Below are positions 1-10,715 of a stretch of 64,000 nt of DNA, piece after piece. The position numbers and the translations under genes were made by a program. Below the pieces are notes generated by a model. That model did not search any database and was not told the DNA's origin. It worked only from the letters and a program-made list of their open reading frames with translations. Source of the stretch: Astrothelium macrocarpum (Eukaryota; Ascomycota; Dothideomycetes; Trypetheliales; Trypetheliaceae); assembly GCA_021030915.1 (NCBI GenBank), contig JAGEMR010000053.1:1-64000 (forward strand), written 5' to 3'. How positions within the stretch are numbered: the first letter of the stretch is position 1; each line of letters opens with the position of its first letter.

Positions 1-1040
1 AATAATTAAATCAATAATTATATATTTTGAAATATATTATAATTAATTAAAATTTTTATAATAATTGAGATTAATATTATATTTAATATAAATATCAATA
101 TATAAAAATTTTTTTTAAAATTTTTTAATTTTAAAAAATGATAAATTATTATAAAAAATTCTTTTTATTTATATATTTAATTTGAAATAAAAAATAATAT
201 ATTTTTTTATTTTTAATTTTTTAAATATAATATTAATATTATTAAATTTATTTAAAAAATTTTGAATAGATTTATTATAATTTATTTATAATATTTTTAT
301 TTAAATCAAAATATTAATATATTGATTAAATTTTTTATAAAATTAATTTATATAATATATAAAATTATCAATATTTATGAAATAATAAAAATATTTAGAA
401 TTAATTTAAATTATATATTTTTTAAATAAATTTTTTTTTATATATTTAAATATATAATTAATTCAATTTTATAAAATTGTATATTAAAAAATATTATTTT
501 ATATTTTGATTTTAAAAATTTTAATTTATAATATATATATTATTATATTTTTTTTAAAAATTAAAAAATTAAATCATTTATTTAAATTTATATTAAAATT
601 AATTATTTAATTATTTATTTTTATAAAAATAAAAATAAAATTTGAAATATTTGAATATTATTTTAATATAATATTTTGATTAATTTAAAAAATTTAAAAA
701 GAATTTATTTATTATTATATATTTAAATATTAAATTATATTAAAAAGAATTTCATTTAATTATTAAAATTAATTAATTTTTTAATATAAAATATATATAA
801 TTGAATAAATTCTTATATTTATTAATAAAATATATATAATTGAATAAATTTTTATATTTATTAAATATAATAAATAAATAAAAAAATATTTAGATTTATA
901 AAATCATTCTAAAATAATATTTTTAAATATCAGATTTATGAATTTGAATATAAATTAATAAAATAAATTGATAAATAAAAATATAAAAAATTATATATAA
1001 AATAAATAAATAATTATTCATTTGAATTATATATTAAAAT
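1..1040. other. AT-rich, gene-free isochore
   Basis: Almost pure A/T sequence with stop codons in every frame and no coding signal. It is continuous in composition with the decayed transposon to its right. In Pezizomycotina such blocks usually arise from repeats exhaustively mutated by RIP. That origin is inferred here, because nothing recognisable remains in this stretch. Confidence 0.8.
787..864. repeat. Two-copy direct repeat of about 37 bp in AT-rich DNA
   Basis: Two adjacent copies of a 37-bp AT-rich unit lie at about 788-824 and 827-863 and differ by one C/T transition. This is a local tandem duplication with no recognisable function. Confidence 0.7.
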
Positions 1041-1059
1041 ATTAGAGATGTCAAAAGAT

Positions 1060-1136
1060 TAGCATTTCAGGATCCAGGGCCAACATTATGGCCTAGGGCC
1101 AACGTTATGATCTGCCAAGGGCTCCAGACCTGACAA
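1060..1136. other. GC-retaining island inside the AT isochore
   Basis: About 75 bp of ordinary base composition surrounded by almost pure A/T. It contains two near-identical 15-base units (AGGGCCAAC followed by A or G and TTATG). It lies 130 bp left of the transposon end and outside its inverted repeats. It could be a terminal piece of another element, but I cannot identify it. Confidence 0.5.
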
Positions 1137-1267
1137 TCTTACTATTTAATATATACGTTTATTATATTATATTCATAATATTTTTTTTACAAATTATATA
1201 TTGTTAACTTATAATAAAACTAAAAAAATTTATTTTTATAGAAAAATAATATAAAATAAATCAATTA

Positions 1268-3131
1268 ACGTATTCCACAAGCGAGCGGAACATACAAGCG
1301 AGTAGAACACGAACACCAAAAATTTACCCCACTTATTTCAACACATAATGTCTGAACACAACAACGTGCATTCAATTTATAAAGAAACTCGAATACAATT
1401 TATAATTCAGATTATTCAAAAAGGTCAATTTGACACGAAAAAAGACGCGTTTGCGATCTTTGACGTTTTTTGTACAATCATATATCAAAAAAATTACAGC
1501 ATCCAATCTAGAATCGATATATAATCCAATTCTTTGAAATTTATAAAAATAGAAGAGGATACAATTATATATCATATATTTGACCTTGATATATGAGAAT
1601 TTTTTTCTATTTACATCCGAATTCGAGATATCGCAGATTTATTATTCATTTCATGAAATGAAAAAAAATTAAAAAAAATTGACCTATAAATTTTGTCAAA
1701 CGAAAGACTGAATTTAAAATGAAATTTAATCAAAAATTTGATTATTAAAGATATTTATATGAAAATTTTGATATAATTAAAGACTGATTCTGATTAATAT
1801 ATAATATCAAAATAAAATACGATATATTGAATGAAAATATCTAAAATTTTAATAAAAATGATTTTATAATGAGAATTATTTCAAATATTTTAAAAATTAT
1901 TATTGATTTAAAAAGATATTATAAATCAAAATAGATTTAATCGGATAATTATGAATGAATTTTAATGATTTTAGATATCAATAAAATAGATCGAATAATT
2001 CCGTTTTTTATTATTTTTCAAAATAAAATTTATCAAAATTTTTGATATAATAAAAATTGATTATTATTTTAATAGCGAATTATAATTTCTGAAAATGATT
2101 AAATAATAAATGAATTTGATATTAAATGGATTAAATATTTTGATATATATATAAAAAAAGAAATTATAAATATATATCATTTATTAATTCTGAATGAATA
2201 TGAGAATCATAATTTTATAAAATTTGAAAATTTTTATGAAAAAAATAAAATAATAATTTTTTATATATTATCATATTTGTTATATTTTTTATAATTATTG
2301 GATATGAATTATTTTTCGTTTTTAAAAAAGATATATTTGTATCAGATTGAAATTTTAATACATAATCAGATTAATTATATTATAAAAATCGAATTTTTAT
2401 CAATTTTTATTAATATATTTAAAATATCAATTATAAAAAATCAGATTTTAGAAGATTTTAGAAATATTGAATTTATTTTTTTTGATTTATAAATAATTCT
2501 GAATAAATTAAATATTTGATTGAAAATTCTATCAGAATTATTCTTTCAAAAAATATTTTGAAAATTTAAAATATTAAAAAATATTAAAGAATTTGAATTT
2601 TAATTTATATTAATTTTTAAGAAATTTATCGATTTTTAAAAAAATTCGCCAATTGGATTTATTGAAATATTAGAAATTTTTATTAAAAATATATAAATGA
2701 TAACGCATTAATTTGAGATTATAAAAACACGAATCGAAAAATTTGAAATAATAAATATAATTTACATAAAATATAAAATATATAAAAAAAAACATTTATA
2801 AATAAATGGAATTTTAAATAAAGAAAAAATTCAAAAATTAGATATTATAAAAACTGATAATGCGAAATCTAAATATTTGAATGTTGATGAAGATGATGGA
2901 GTAGAAAGTAATATTATTCGCCAAAGGCGCTGTAAAAACTGCGGAAAGACTGGATACAATATCAGAATATATGAAAATGATAAAAAAGAAGATTCTGAAT
3001 CAGATGTAAATAATATAGATAAAATTTCTGATAATGATATTATGTAATTGATAATTTTTTGATTGAGGTGGTAGTTTTTTTGATATTCGTGTTCCACTCG
3101 CTTGTATGTTCCGCTCGCTTGTGGAATACGT
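1268..3131 (+). mobile_element. Decayed Tc1/mariner (Fot1/pogo-type) DNA transposon with intact TIRs
   Basis: The ends carry near-perfect terminal inverted repeats of about 45 bp. Each starts ACGTATTCCACAAGCGAGCG, at 1268 reading rightward and at 3131 reading leftward. They differ by one transition in the outer 40 bp. The dinucleotide TA flanks both ends (1266-1267 and 3132-3133), as expected for Tc1/mariner target duplication. The 1.86-kb length is typical of fungal pogo/Fot1 elements. The interior is AT-rich and holds a broken transposase reading frame. The TIRs themselves keep normal GC content, which is odd for DNA otherwise mutated by RIP. Confidence 0.85.
2160..3047 (+). pseudogene. RIP-mutated pogo/Fot1-type transposase, C-terminal half
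   Basis: One reading frame (codons starting at positions divisible by 3) keeps the pogo-family skeleton with in-frame stops at about 2292, 2490 and 2517. Around 2196-2213 the family's DGHGSH catalytic signature reads NEYENH, and each substitution is explained by G-to-A or C-to-T. Further on, the usual HSSHLLQPLD stretch has become Tyr/Leu/Phe codons plus a stop in the Gln position. Near 2905-2965 a CxxC zinc-knuckle tail (RRCKNCGKTGYN) survives with the expected His changed to Tyr, before a final TAA at 3045. The N-terminal half (1330-2150) is too degraded to read. The element cannot encode an active enzyme. Confidence 0.8.
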
Positions 3132-3133
3132 TA

Positions 3134-3792
3134 TATTTTATATTTATATTTAAAAAAAAGATAAATAAAAATTAATATAACTCATTTTTATAAATAAAAT
3201 TCATTAGATATATCTTTAAAAAAAATATTATTATAAAAAAGCTATCTCTAAAAAATCATGATAGCTATCATCATATATGATTGGTGCATGTATAGCCGTC
3301 TCTTTCTTCTTGAGAGAATCTAGACTTCAATAATATTTTCTCATGATTCTCATCTTACTGTTCCAATATAATCTAGACAGCGATTCTGTGGGGGCATTCA
3401 AGGCCGGGTTCGTCTGCGGCAATTACGAATCAGACTATACGGCATCTTTTGAGCAATCGTGTGTCGACAAATCTTGATCAATCGAGTAGTCGTACTCACA
3501 TATAATCCTCATGCGAAGCGACCTGTAGGCGTTAGGGTGCGTTGCCCTTTGGCATCAGCAGGCGACAAGGACTTAGCAGGGCATGCCTCTGAGAAACATG
3601 AAGTCCCGCCATCCCTCGCACTTGAAAACGAGCAGTTTCGCAGCCTTGTGTGACTTGCAAGCATTCCATTCGTCGTTTTATCTACTCCAGGCACCGGCAC
3701 GCTCCGACCGCTCTTCCAGCCTTTTACCCTCGATTTGCCCTTCTACAGCCCAGACCACGTTGCATAGACGCCCTTCCAGACGATCACCAATC
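3134..3792. other. Transition from AT-rich isochore to gene-rich DNA
   Basis: AT content falls sharply near 3350. The stretch 3250-3290 holds short palindromic ATGATAGCTATCAT-like sequence. The last 300 bases have normal composition and serve as upstream region of the zinc-finger gene. Short ORFs here overlap on both strands and look random. Confidence 0.6.
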
Positions 3793-5517
3793 ATGAGCGA
3801 CTACATTCCCGATATTGATGAGCTCCTCGACCAGCTACTCGCTGATGAGATGCCGGGCGTAGATGGGGAGGGGTGAGGCTTTTTTTTTTACCAGGGGCTG
3901 ATGAATGGGCAAACTTCTCAGTTCGTACGGCTATCCGGACTTTCCGATAACGCCAAGTCAATCTCAGCTAGCTGCCAATTTTGAAGGATTTCCTACTTTT
4001 TTCCCAGCGCCGAGCCTCAGTAAGCCGGATTACGAAACCCATTACCTTGAAATCCCGACCGATTTCTCTGCCAATTCCTATGATTCAACCACTGAGTTCT
4101 CTCCTTACGGCATTGTGAACGTTACCAGCAATGACTACCGCCTACCCACAACTCGCAGTGTTGAGATAGCAGAGTGCAGCGATTTATTTGACTTTGGCAA
4201 TGAACACGCACGCCAAGATGAAGCCCACGACAATAACGAAGCGATGGTGCCCCAGGAACGGGACAACGGCACTAGAAACTTGATTGGACCCGAGCCCATT
4301 CAAAGTCATGCTTCTACGGATAAATTCAAAGTCATAAGCGGCTGTAGGCTAATCGCCTCAACAACTTTAAAGACTCCTGATCAGTAAGCCGTAGTCTCTA
4401 ATCTCTCTTGACGCCTACACTCCTTCATGGCAATTATTAACACCTCTGTAGACACGAAGTCGAAGATCCAGGCCCTCCAAAGCTTAGATGCCATTGGCCA
4501 GGCTGCAGTTCGTCAAGGACATTCTCGCGAAAGTATGAGCTTAAAAGGCATATGAAGCAGCATAAGACCTCCGCCCGTCTCAATTGCCCGGCGATAGGAT
4601 GTGATCACGTCGGTAAGAGAGCGCCATACCGCGCAGACAAATTATATCTCCACTGTTCCTCAAAACACAACCTCGAGACGTTACTCCAGTGCCCTGTGCC
4701 TGATTGCGAAGGCAAGCCGTTAGTACCCGCCTTGTTTGTCCTGCATGTTCAAAATCATTCTGCTCGGAAAAAAAATGATTGGAGCATGAAGTATCTGAAA
4801 ATCGCAGCTAAAAAGATGCTGCGCTGTCCTCTGGGAGACTGTAAGAGCATCCTTCTGGACGCTTCACAAGCCAGAGACACATTCTTACACATAGCCACGA
4901 ACACCGACTTGACGGATTCGCCTCTCTGGCAGAGAACGGGTATAGCGCTATATCTGGCGGCGTGGTTTGCCCGATCTGCTTCGAAGAAAATGCTGAGAAC
5001 GAGGAATTTGTCGAAAGTGTTGGGTTTGCTGAGCATCTTACGTCAAAGCACATGGTAACTGACTTGGATCACTTCCGTGCTTGGAGGAACGCAGTGGAGA
5101 AAGTATGTTACGATGTATATGTCTCTGCTGAATTGGATGGACTTGCGACTCCGACATGTAATGCTCCTCCGTGGGCTCAATGGTTTTCCAAGACCCGGAA
5201 CGAGATTATCACCTGTCCTATCTGTGGAATCAGGGATGGCGCCGGCTTAGTTTTCCGCCACCAACAGTCCCTTCTTACGGACCAATCGGTTTGCTTGACG
5301 AAGCATGCAGCCAAGATATTTCGGCTTCTACCAGACTTTGGAACACATCCTCTCTTTAATGAATTAATGCCAAGTGAGGACTCGACGGCTATTCGCCGTG
5401 TTGGTAGGCCGTTATATACGATTCTGTGACGTCCGCGAAGCTGACATAGACCTCATAGACTTTTCAGACGCCGTGTGGACTCTCGACCAACGCTTTGTGG
5501 CAAGCTCCTTCCGGTAA
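3793..5517 (+). pseudogene. C2H2 zinc-finger protein gene, probably disrupted
   Basis: Likely a nuclear DNA-binding or regulatory protein of unknown target. The ATG at 3793 opens an acidic N-terminus. Introns fit 3873-3921 and 4384-4451 by GT-AG and frame. Exon 3 starts with a clear C2H2 finger (CHWPGC, then KRHMKQH, about 4485-4563), followed by Cys/His units at 4575-4650 and 4700-4760 and a CPLGDC unit at 4824. After about 4875 the coding signal jumps from frame 1 to frame 0, restoring the His pair of that finger (HILTH) and leading into CPICFEEN. Near 5405 it jumps back to frame 1, ending at TAA 5515-5517. I found no acceptable introns for either jump. It is either a pseudogene or carries two indel errors. 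Confidence 0.65.
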
Positions 5518-6362
5518 TTTTGCTCCGGCACCATCGAGGTGTTATCTCAGTTTTAAAGCAAAAACGGGGTGTAGCTAAGAGATAGAAGGCCTGATCCTTA
5601 GCATGCATTCTTTTTAGTCCATTTCCTTAAATAAGGTTTTACGCATCTATTCACTCTTTTCAATCCTCATCAACTGCAAAGGATCGACAAGTTGTTTGCA
5701 TGCTATTGGTGGAAGTGAAATAAGTTAGAGGAAAGACATGTGCTCTCGAATCGTCATGGTGTCATGCTGGAAACCTCTGATGCGAAACTTGCATAGATTG
5801 CACAAGAAAGTGCTTCTCTCTATTCCATTTCTATGCAATCGTTCCCATAACTACTTCTGTGACTCTCGTCGCCTTCGTAGCGTCCTCCGCGAAACAGGCT
5901 GCCTACATCCCTCACTTTCTTTGGCGCCTTCGTCTTTCTCCTCATGGTCCTACGAATAGGATAGCTATTTATCTAGACCCTCATATTGTGGTATTTCTAC
6001 GCTGATGTAATGGTTCTGAGTCAATGTTAAGACATTCTAATCACTGAAGAGGTCCTACGTTTCCGTCCACTGGGATCATTCGAGCTCATAGCGGGTTCCG
6101 TTGTGGAACAGTTGTTAGAAGCCTGTATGCCAGCAGACCAACGAAGATGCACAGTTTATCCCATTTTTAGATCAGTCACACTTACGAGTCCGAGGAGCTG
6201 TTGTATGGTTTAGTTAAAGTCAATCTTCTGCTCGCTTCGATTCTTCGGACTAATGTCCTATATGCTTCGGAAATACACGTATCTCCTAACCCGAAACTAC
6301 TTATCCATAAGACGATGGTAGGCTGGTAACAACGGTACCGACGGTAGTCCAGAACCCATATT
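5518..6362. other. Intergenic, convergent 3' ends
   Basis: Separates the zinc-finger gene from the MAK5 stop codon. The short ORF at 5738-5959 has no recognisable similarity or coding structure. I see nothing else. Confidence 0.6.
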
Positions 6363-8639
6363 CTAACCGTCTTCCAAACCTAACCCCTTCAAAGGCCCCA
6401 AAAACTCACCATTCGTCCTTCCCTCCAACAACTCACCCACATCCAACCTCCCACTCGTCAAATACCTCTCACTAACCCCCAAATTAACCCTCTGCTTCAA
6501 CAACCCCTCCAACTCCCCCTTTAAAGCCTGCACCTCCCCTCTCGACAACCCCCTCGCCTCTCTCTCCGCCCTTCTCCTTCCAGCCCCCCTCCCCCGCCTC
6601 CCCTTCCCCATCCCAACCTCCATCTCCTCACTCTCATACTCCACCCCAAGCTCCTCCGCGGCCTTCCTCCAAAACCCCTCCTCCGCGCCCCCTTTCTCCC
6701 TCGCAGCCTCGACATCCGCAACCCGCTTCGCCAGCGCCACCCGCGGCCTCAGCCGCCCCACCAACCCGCGATCCAGATCCAGCACGCGCAGCCCACCGCG
6801 CCCGGCTTCCCCCGGCGCTCGCTGCACCTGCGCCAGCAGCCGCTCGAGCGCCGCGACCTCGCCCGGCGCACACAGCAGCACGCTGGCGCCGCGCCGGGCC
6901 GCGCGCGCAGTGCGGCCCGCGCGGTGCACGTATGCGTCGGCGGTGCGGGGGAGGTGGTAGTGGATGACGCGGGGGGTGTGGGGGAGGTCGAGACCGCGGG
7001 CGGCGAGGTCGGTGGCGACGAGGATGGCGGAGGGGTTGGCCGCGAAGCGTTCGAGGGTGCGGAGGCGGGATTTCTGCGGGAGGTGGGAGTGCAGGGCGAG
7101 CGCGGGGAGGTGGAGGGTTTGGAGGAGGGAGGTGAGGCGGCGGACGGAGGCGATGGAGTTGGTGAAGAGGAGGGTGCGGGATTGGCGGCGTTGGTGGAGG
7201 AGGAGGGTGTAGAGGTAGAGGTCTTTTTCGAGGCTGGCGCATTCGAGGAGCGCTTCTTGGAGGTTGGTGGGCATTTGGGAGGTGGGGTTGGCGTCGATGA
7301 ATTTGGGTTTGTCTTCGCGGAAGTTGAGTTTTTGAAGGAGGTACTCCATTGACTCATTCTTGTTCATGGAATTACCATTTTTATTCTTGTTCTTGCTGGT
7401 AAGCTTTTGCTGTAGACCTTTCTGAAATGTAGCGGAAAACACTAGTGTCTGGCGGGTATGCCCTTTGGCCTTTTTACCGGTGTTTGGGAGGGTTTCTGCT
7501 TGGCTCTTTCGGTCGAGAGCGTTCAGGATTTCTTCAACCTCCTTGAAGTGGCCTTGGCTAAGTAATCGGTCTGCCTCGTCCACCACCAAAAATTCAATCT
7601 TTTGGAATCTATCAATAAGTCCATGACTATCGGACATGACTTCCCAGAGCCGTCCAGGGGTACCAATTATAATATCGGCTCTTGCAAGGAGACGCTGTTG
7701 CTTTTGTATGGAAAGCCCACCCGTTACCGTTGCAATATTTGGACTATCCGAGTATCCATGTGATGCTAATGATGTGATGTGATCGGAAAGTTGATGAGCC
7801 AATTCTCGGGTGGGAGCCAGGATAAGTGCAATGGGCGTGTCTCTTTCCGATTCTTGTAAATCTAGGAATCTCTCAAAAATTGGGATTGCAAATGCGAGCG
7901 TTTTTCCAGACCCGGTTGGAGCTTTACCAATAACGTCATGGCCATTTCGGATTTCAGGGATAGAAGCTGATTGAATGGGCGTTGGTTGGGAGAATTTGAG
8001 CTGCGATAGAGAAGAAAGCGTCTCTGGACCAAGTTCAAGATAATGCCAGGCGGAAACATCCACACCGTCGTCGTTGACATCTTCCAAGTTCTGAAATGAG
8101 AAAGAACCAACACCAGGCCCAGAGAGCTTAGCTACAGTCTTCTTGGGGGTGGCCCCGGCGAACTCTGTAAATCTTGGAGGGCTCATCCCTTCGGTGCTCT
8201 CAGACTCCGCAGGCTCATCATTTGAGAAGCCGGACCATTCTTCTGGGTCGGGACTTGAGGACGACGATGCTGGCGCATTTGACTTTTGATCGGCTACTTG
8301 GTTCTTATGTTCGAGCTCATTTGGATGATTTTGTCTTGTTGATGTGGTCCTGTAAGAAATGGTTCCCTTGTTGGCGTCTCGAACCACTTGAACATCGTCA
8401 ATCTCCTCGAGACCAAAAAAACCCTCGTAATCGTCAAGATGATCAGGCATTTCTACAGGTTTCCAGTGGAGCGCCTCCAGCTTTACATTCTGTCCAATGT
8501 CTGCTTTTTGACTCTCTTTGCTTGGAGGTTTTGCCACAGACCCATTCGATTCAAGTTTCCGACGTTTTCGAGCTTTCATAGCAGCCACTTTGGGTGGCAA
8601 TTTTCTCTTGCCTCCCTCGGTAGCCATGCTGCCAAGCAT
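6363..8639 (-). CDS. mak5: ATP-dependent RNA helicase MAK5 (DDX24 family)
   Basis: Nucleolar DEAD-box helicase required for 60S ribosomal subunit assembly. The single exon gives 758 residues from the ATG at 8639; a second ATG at 8627 is equally plausible. The lysine/arginine-rich N-terminus suits nucleolar targeting. All helicase motifs are visible: Q motif about 217-223, motif I APTGSGKT 240-247, PTREL 276-280, TPGR 327-330, DEAD 354-357, SAT 402-404, ARGLD 547-551 and HRAGRTAR 572-579. An insert rich in Asn/Lys follows motif III, as in MAK5 orthologues. The C-terminal third uses mainly C- or G-ending, low-complexity codons, unlike the N-terminal two thirds, and leaves long open frames on the other strand. 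It is divergent from TRM7. Confidence 0.93.
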   Translation of the reverse strand: MLGSMATEGGKRKLPPKVAAMKARKRRKLESNGSVAKPPSKESQKADIGQNVKLEALHWKPVEMPDHLDDYEGFFGLEEIDDVQVVRDANKGTISYRTTSTRQNHPNELEHKNQVADQKSNAPASSSSSPDPEEWSGFSNDEPAESESTEGMSPPRFTEFAGATPKKTVAKLSGPGVGSFSFQNLEDVNDDGVDVSAWHYLELGPETLSSLSQLKFSQPTPIQSASIPEIRNGHDVIGKAPTGSGKTLAFAIPIFERFLDLQESERDTPIALILAPTRELAHQLSDHITSLASHGYSDSPNIATVTGGLSIQKQQRLLARADIIIGTPGRLWEVMSDSHGLIDRFQKIEFLVVDEADRLLSQGHFKEVEEILNALDRKSQAETLPNTGKKAKGHTRQTLVFSATFQKGLQQKLTSKNKNKNGNSMNKNESMEYLLQKLNFREDKPKFIDANPTSQMPTNLQEALLECASLEKDLYLYTLLLHQRRQSRTLLFTNSIASVRRLTSLLQTLHLPALALHSHLPQKSRLRTLERFAANPSAILVATDLAARGLDLPHTPRVIHYHLPRTADAYVHRAGRTARAARRGASVLLCAPGEVAALERLLAQVQRAPGEAGRGGLRVLDLDRGLVGRLRPRVALAKRVADVEAAREKGGAEEGFWRKAAEELGVEYESEEMEVGMGKGRRGRGAGRRRAEREARGLSRGEVQALKGELEGLLKQRVNLGVSERYLTSGRLDVGELLEGRTNGEFLGPLKGLGLEDG

Positions 8640-9113
8640 TGCACTGGTCGATGTTAATCGTGTCGATTTTATGATGTCTAAAAATTCCTTCCGGCTAGCG
8701 TGTTCAGAATGCAGCCCCCTGTCATGGCTGTCCCACTATGCATTGACCTTGCACTAAACGAGTATAGCTAGGCCTAGAATTTGTCCTCAGCTGCGGCTTT
8801 TTGCGTTGGGGCGCCTAACAATTTATATCCAAATTTGCATCTCGTCTTTCCTGACCGTGAGATACAGTTTGTCCTTGTTCGGATTTGCATTGAAAGATCA
8901 AGAAGTGGAGACATTCATAACATACAGGTTAACTTGATGTGAAGGGAATTGACGCTGTCTCCCCCAGCAAACCGTGACCCACCCAATTGGGTCCCGCTAA
9001 CGCTTTCTGTAAATCACCGCAGCCCGTCAGAATTGTGGGCGTGGCCAATTGCAGAGCCTGTCCTCGTCGCTCTCACCGCATCTTTCCGGTGCTTCCGTTA
9101 CAAAACCTCCATC
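8640..9113. promoter_or_regulatory. Divergent promoter region of MAK5 and TRM7
   Basis: A 474-bp space between two head-to-head translation starts. Both genes act in RNA and ribosome metabolism, so a shared promoter region is plausible. No specific factor site is identified. The upstream in-frame extension of the TRM7 frame starts at a non-ATG codon and is not family-like. Confidence 0.5.
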
Positions 9114-10235
9114 ATGGGCAAATCTTCCAAAGACAAACGTGACGCATATTACAGACTTGCAAAGGAGCAAGGCTGGCGGGCTCGTAGTGCCTTCAAATTG
9201 ATTCAGCTGGATGAAGAGTACAATTTGTTCGAAAATGTCACACGAGTCGTTGATCTCTGCGCAGCACCTGGTAGTTGGAGCCAAGTCCTCTCACGTATGC
9301 TTATCAAAGGTGAGAAGTTTGGACGGACTGCCTGGGAAGAGAAGCGTCGAAAACAGCAAGCCGAGATCGAGGCCTTGATCAAAGGTACGGCTGTACCTCA
9401 AGAGGAAGAGCCGCAACCTCGCCAATCCAACAAAGATGTGAAGATAGTTGCAATCGACTTGCAGCCAATGAGCCCTCTAGAAGGCATCACGACGTTGAAA
9501 GCGGACATAACACATCCTTCTACGATTCCCCTACTATTAAAGGCATTAGATCCAGAAGAATTCGACCCTTCCGCCACTTCCGCTTCGCATCCTGTGGATC
9601 TTGTCATCTCGGATGGAGCACCTGACGTTACGGGACTCCACGACCTGGACATCTACATCCAGTCACAACTACTGTGGGCTGCTCTCAATCTTGCTTTATG
9701 TGTTCTGAAGCCTGGTGGAAAGTTTGTGGCCAAGATATTTCGCGGCAAAGACGTCGATCTGCTTTACGCACAGCTAAAAATCATGTTCGAAGATGTTCAA
9801 GTGGCCAAGCCCCGGAGCAGCAGAGCAAGCAGCGTGGAGGCCTTCGTAGTTTGCACGGGATTCAATCCTCCGAAAGGATTCAAGGCCAGCCTCGAAAATC
9901 CACTCGGGCAAGGTGCCAAGCTGAAAGTCAATTCTGATTCAGGACGAGAAAGGACAAAGTCACGGAGAACAATGCGTGATGACGGTATTGTGGAATTGGA
10001 ATTAAGTTCTGATGAAGACGAAGGTGAAGACGAAGACAGCGGACCTCGATGGATCGCTCCCTTTCTTGCATGTGGAGATCTGTCTGGTTTCGACGCAGAT
10101 GCTTCATATCATCTCCCAAAGAATAGGCAAAGCCTCGATCCAGTACAGCCTCCAACAGCGCCACCATACAAGCGAGCTTTGGAGATGCGAAAGGCTGCAG
10201 GAGGTGCATACGGTAAAACAAAGGGTCAATCATAG
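9114..10235 (+). CDS. trm7: tRNA 2'-O-methyltransferase TRM7 (FtsJ/RrmJ family)
   Basis: SAM-dependent enzyme that methylates the 2'-hydroxyl of nucleotides 32 and 34 in the anticodon loop of certain tRNAs, working with TRM732/TRM734-type partners in the cytoplasm. The single exon encodes 373 residues. The start at 9114 gives the typical N-terminus MGKSSKDKRDAYYRLAKEQG. The Lys-Asp-Lys-Glu catalytic tetrad is visible as K28, D167, K207 and E242. The SAM-binding segment VVDLCAAPGSW lies at 45-55. A hydrophilic insert at about 66-108 and an acidic C-terminal tail make it longer than yeast Trm7 (about 310 residues), as is common in filamentous fungi. Confidence 0.93.
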   Translation: MGKSSKDKRDAYYRLAKEQGWRARSAFKLIQLDEEYNLFENVTRVVDLCAAPGSWSQVLSRMLIKGEKFGRTAWEEKRRKQQAEIEALIKGTAVPQEEEPQPRQSNKDVKIVAIDLQPMSPLEGITTLKADITHPSTIPLLLKALDPEEFDPSATSASHPVDLVISDGAPDVTGLHDLDIYIQSQLLWAALNLALCVLKPGGKFVAKIFRGKDVDLLYAQLKIMFEDVQVAKPRSSRASSVEAFVVCTGFNPPKGFKASLENPLGQGAKLKVNSDSGRERTKSRRTMRDDGIVELELSSDEDEGEDEDSGPRWIAPFLACGDLSGFDADASYHLPKNRQSLDPVQPPTAPPYKRALEMRKAAGGAYGKTKGQS

Positions 10236-10715
10236 TAGAGCGACCTCGTTAATCTACTGTGCATACTCATCAACAAACCCTACAAGCCTCACCGACGAGG
10301 TCAAGAACAAAGAATGCATACTTCTCGAGACTCGGTGTGTTCAAATCGGAAATAAACGTTCTTCAATAATCGATTCTGGCTACTAGACAACCACCAATAT
10401 GTACAAGATCGCTCAATCGCACTTTTTACTTCCGTAACAGCACACACAAAGTCATCAAATAAACATAACAGGATGACTGGCCAATCGAAAAGGCATAACA
10501 GGACATCCGTTGAAAACAAGACATGATCGGCCGTAATTGGAACAAAATGGCATGATCAGCAAACATCTTGAACATAAGATTTGGAGGGGGAAAAAAAAAG
10601 GCGCGCGAATGCGCAATATAAACAAGAGGCCGTCATGACAGATTCAGCTGGGTGACTATTGAAAAGAAAAACCAGAATAGCCATTGGCTAACGACGATGT
10701 GACACTCGTACAGAA
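10236..10715. other. Intergenic, convergent 3' ends of TRM7 and transhydrogenase gene
   Basis: 480 bp between two stop codons, with A-rich runs suitable for 3' end formation. No gene seen. Confidence 0.6.

Noticed and set aside
4841..4932. Candidate intron to explain the first frame change in the zinc-finger gene
   Set aside because: The length gives the right frame, but the junction creates a TAG stop codon.
6634..7357. Several 200-codon ORFs in other frames of MAK5
   Set aside because: Low-complexity Pro/Arg/Ser or Gly/Glu sequences created by the biased composition of the true helicase frame.
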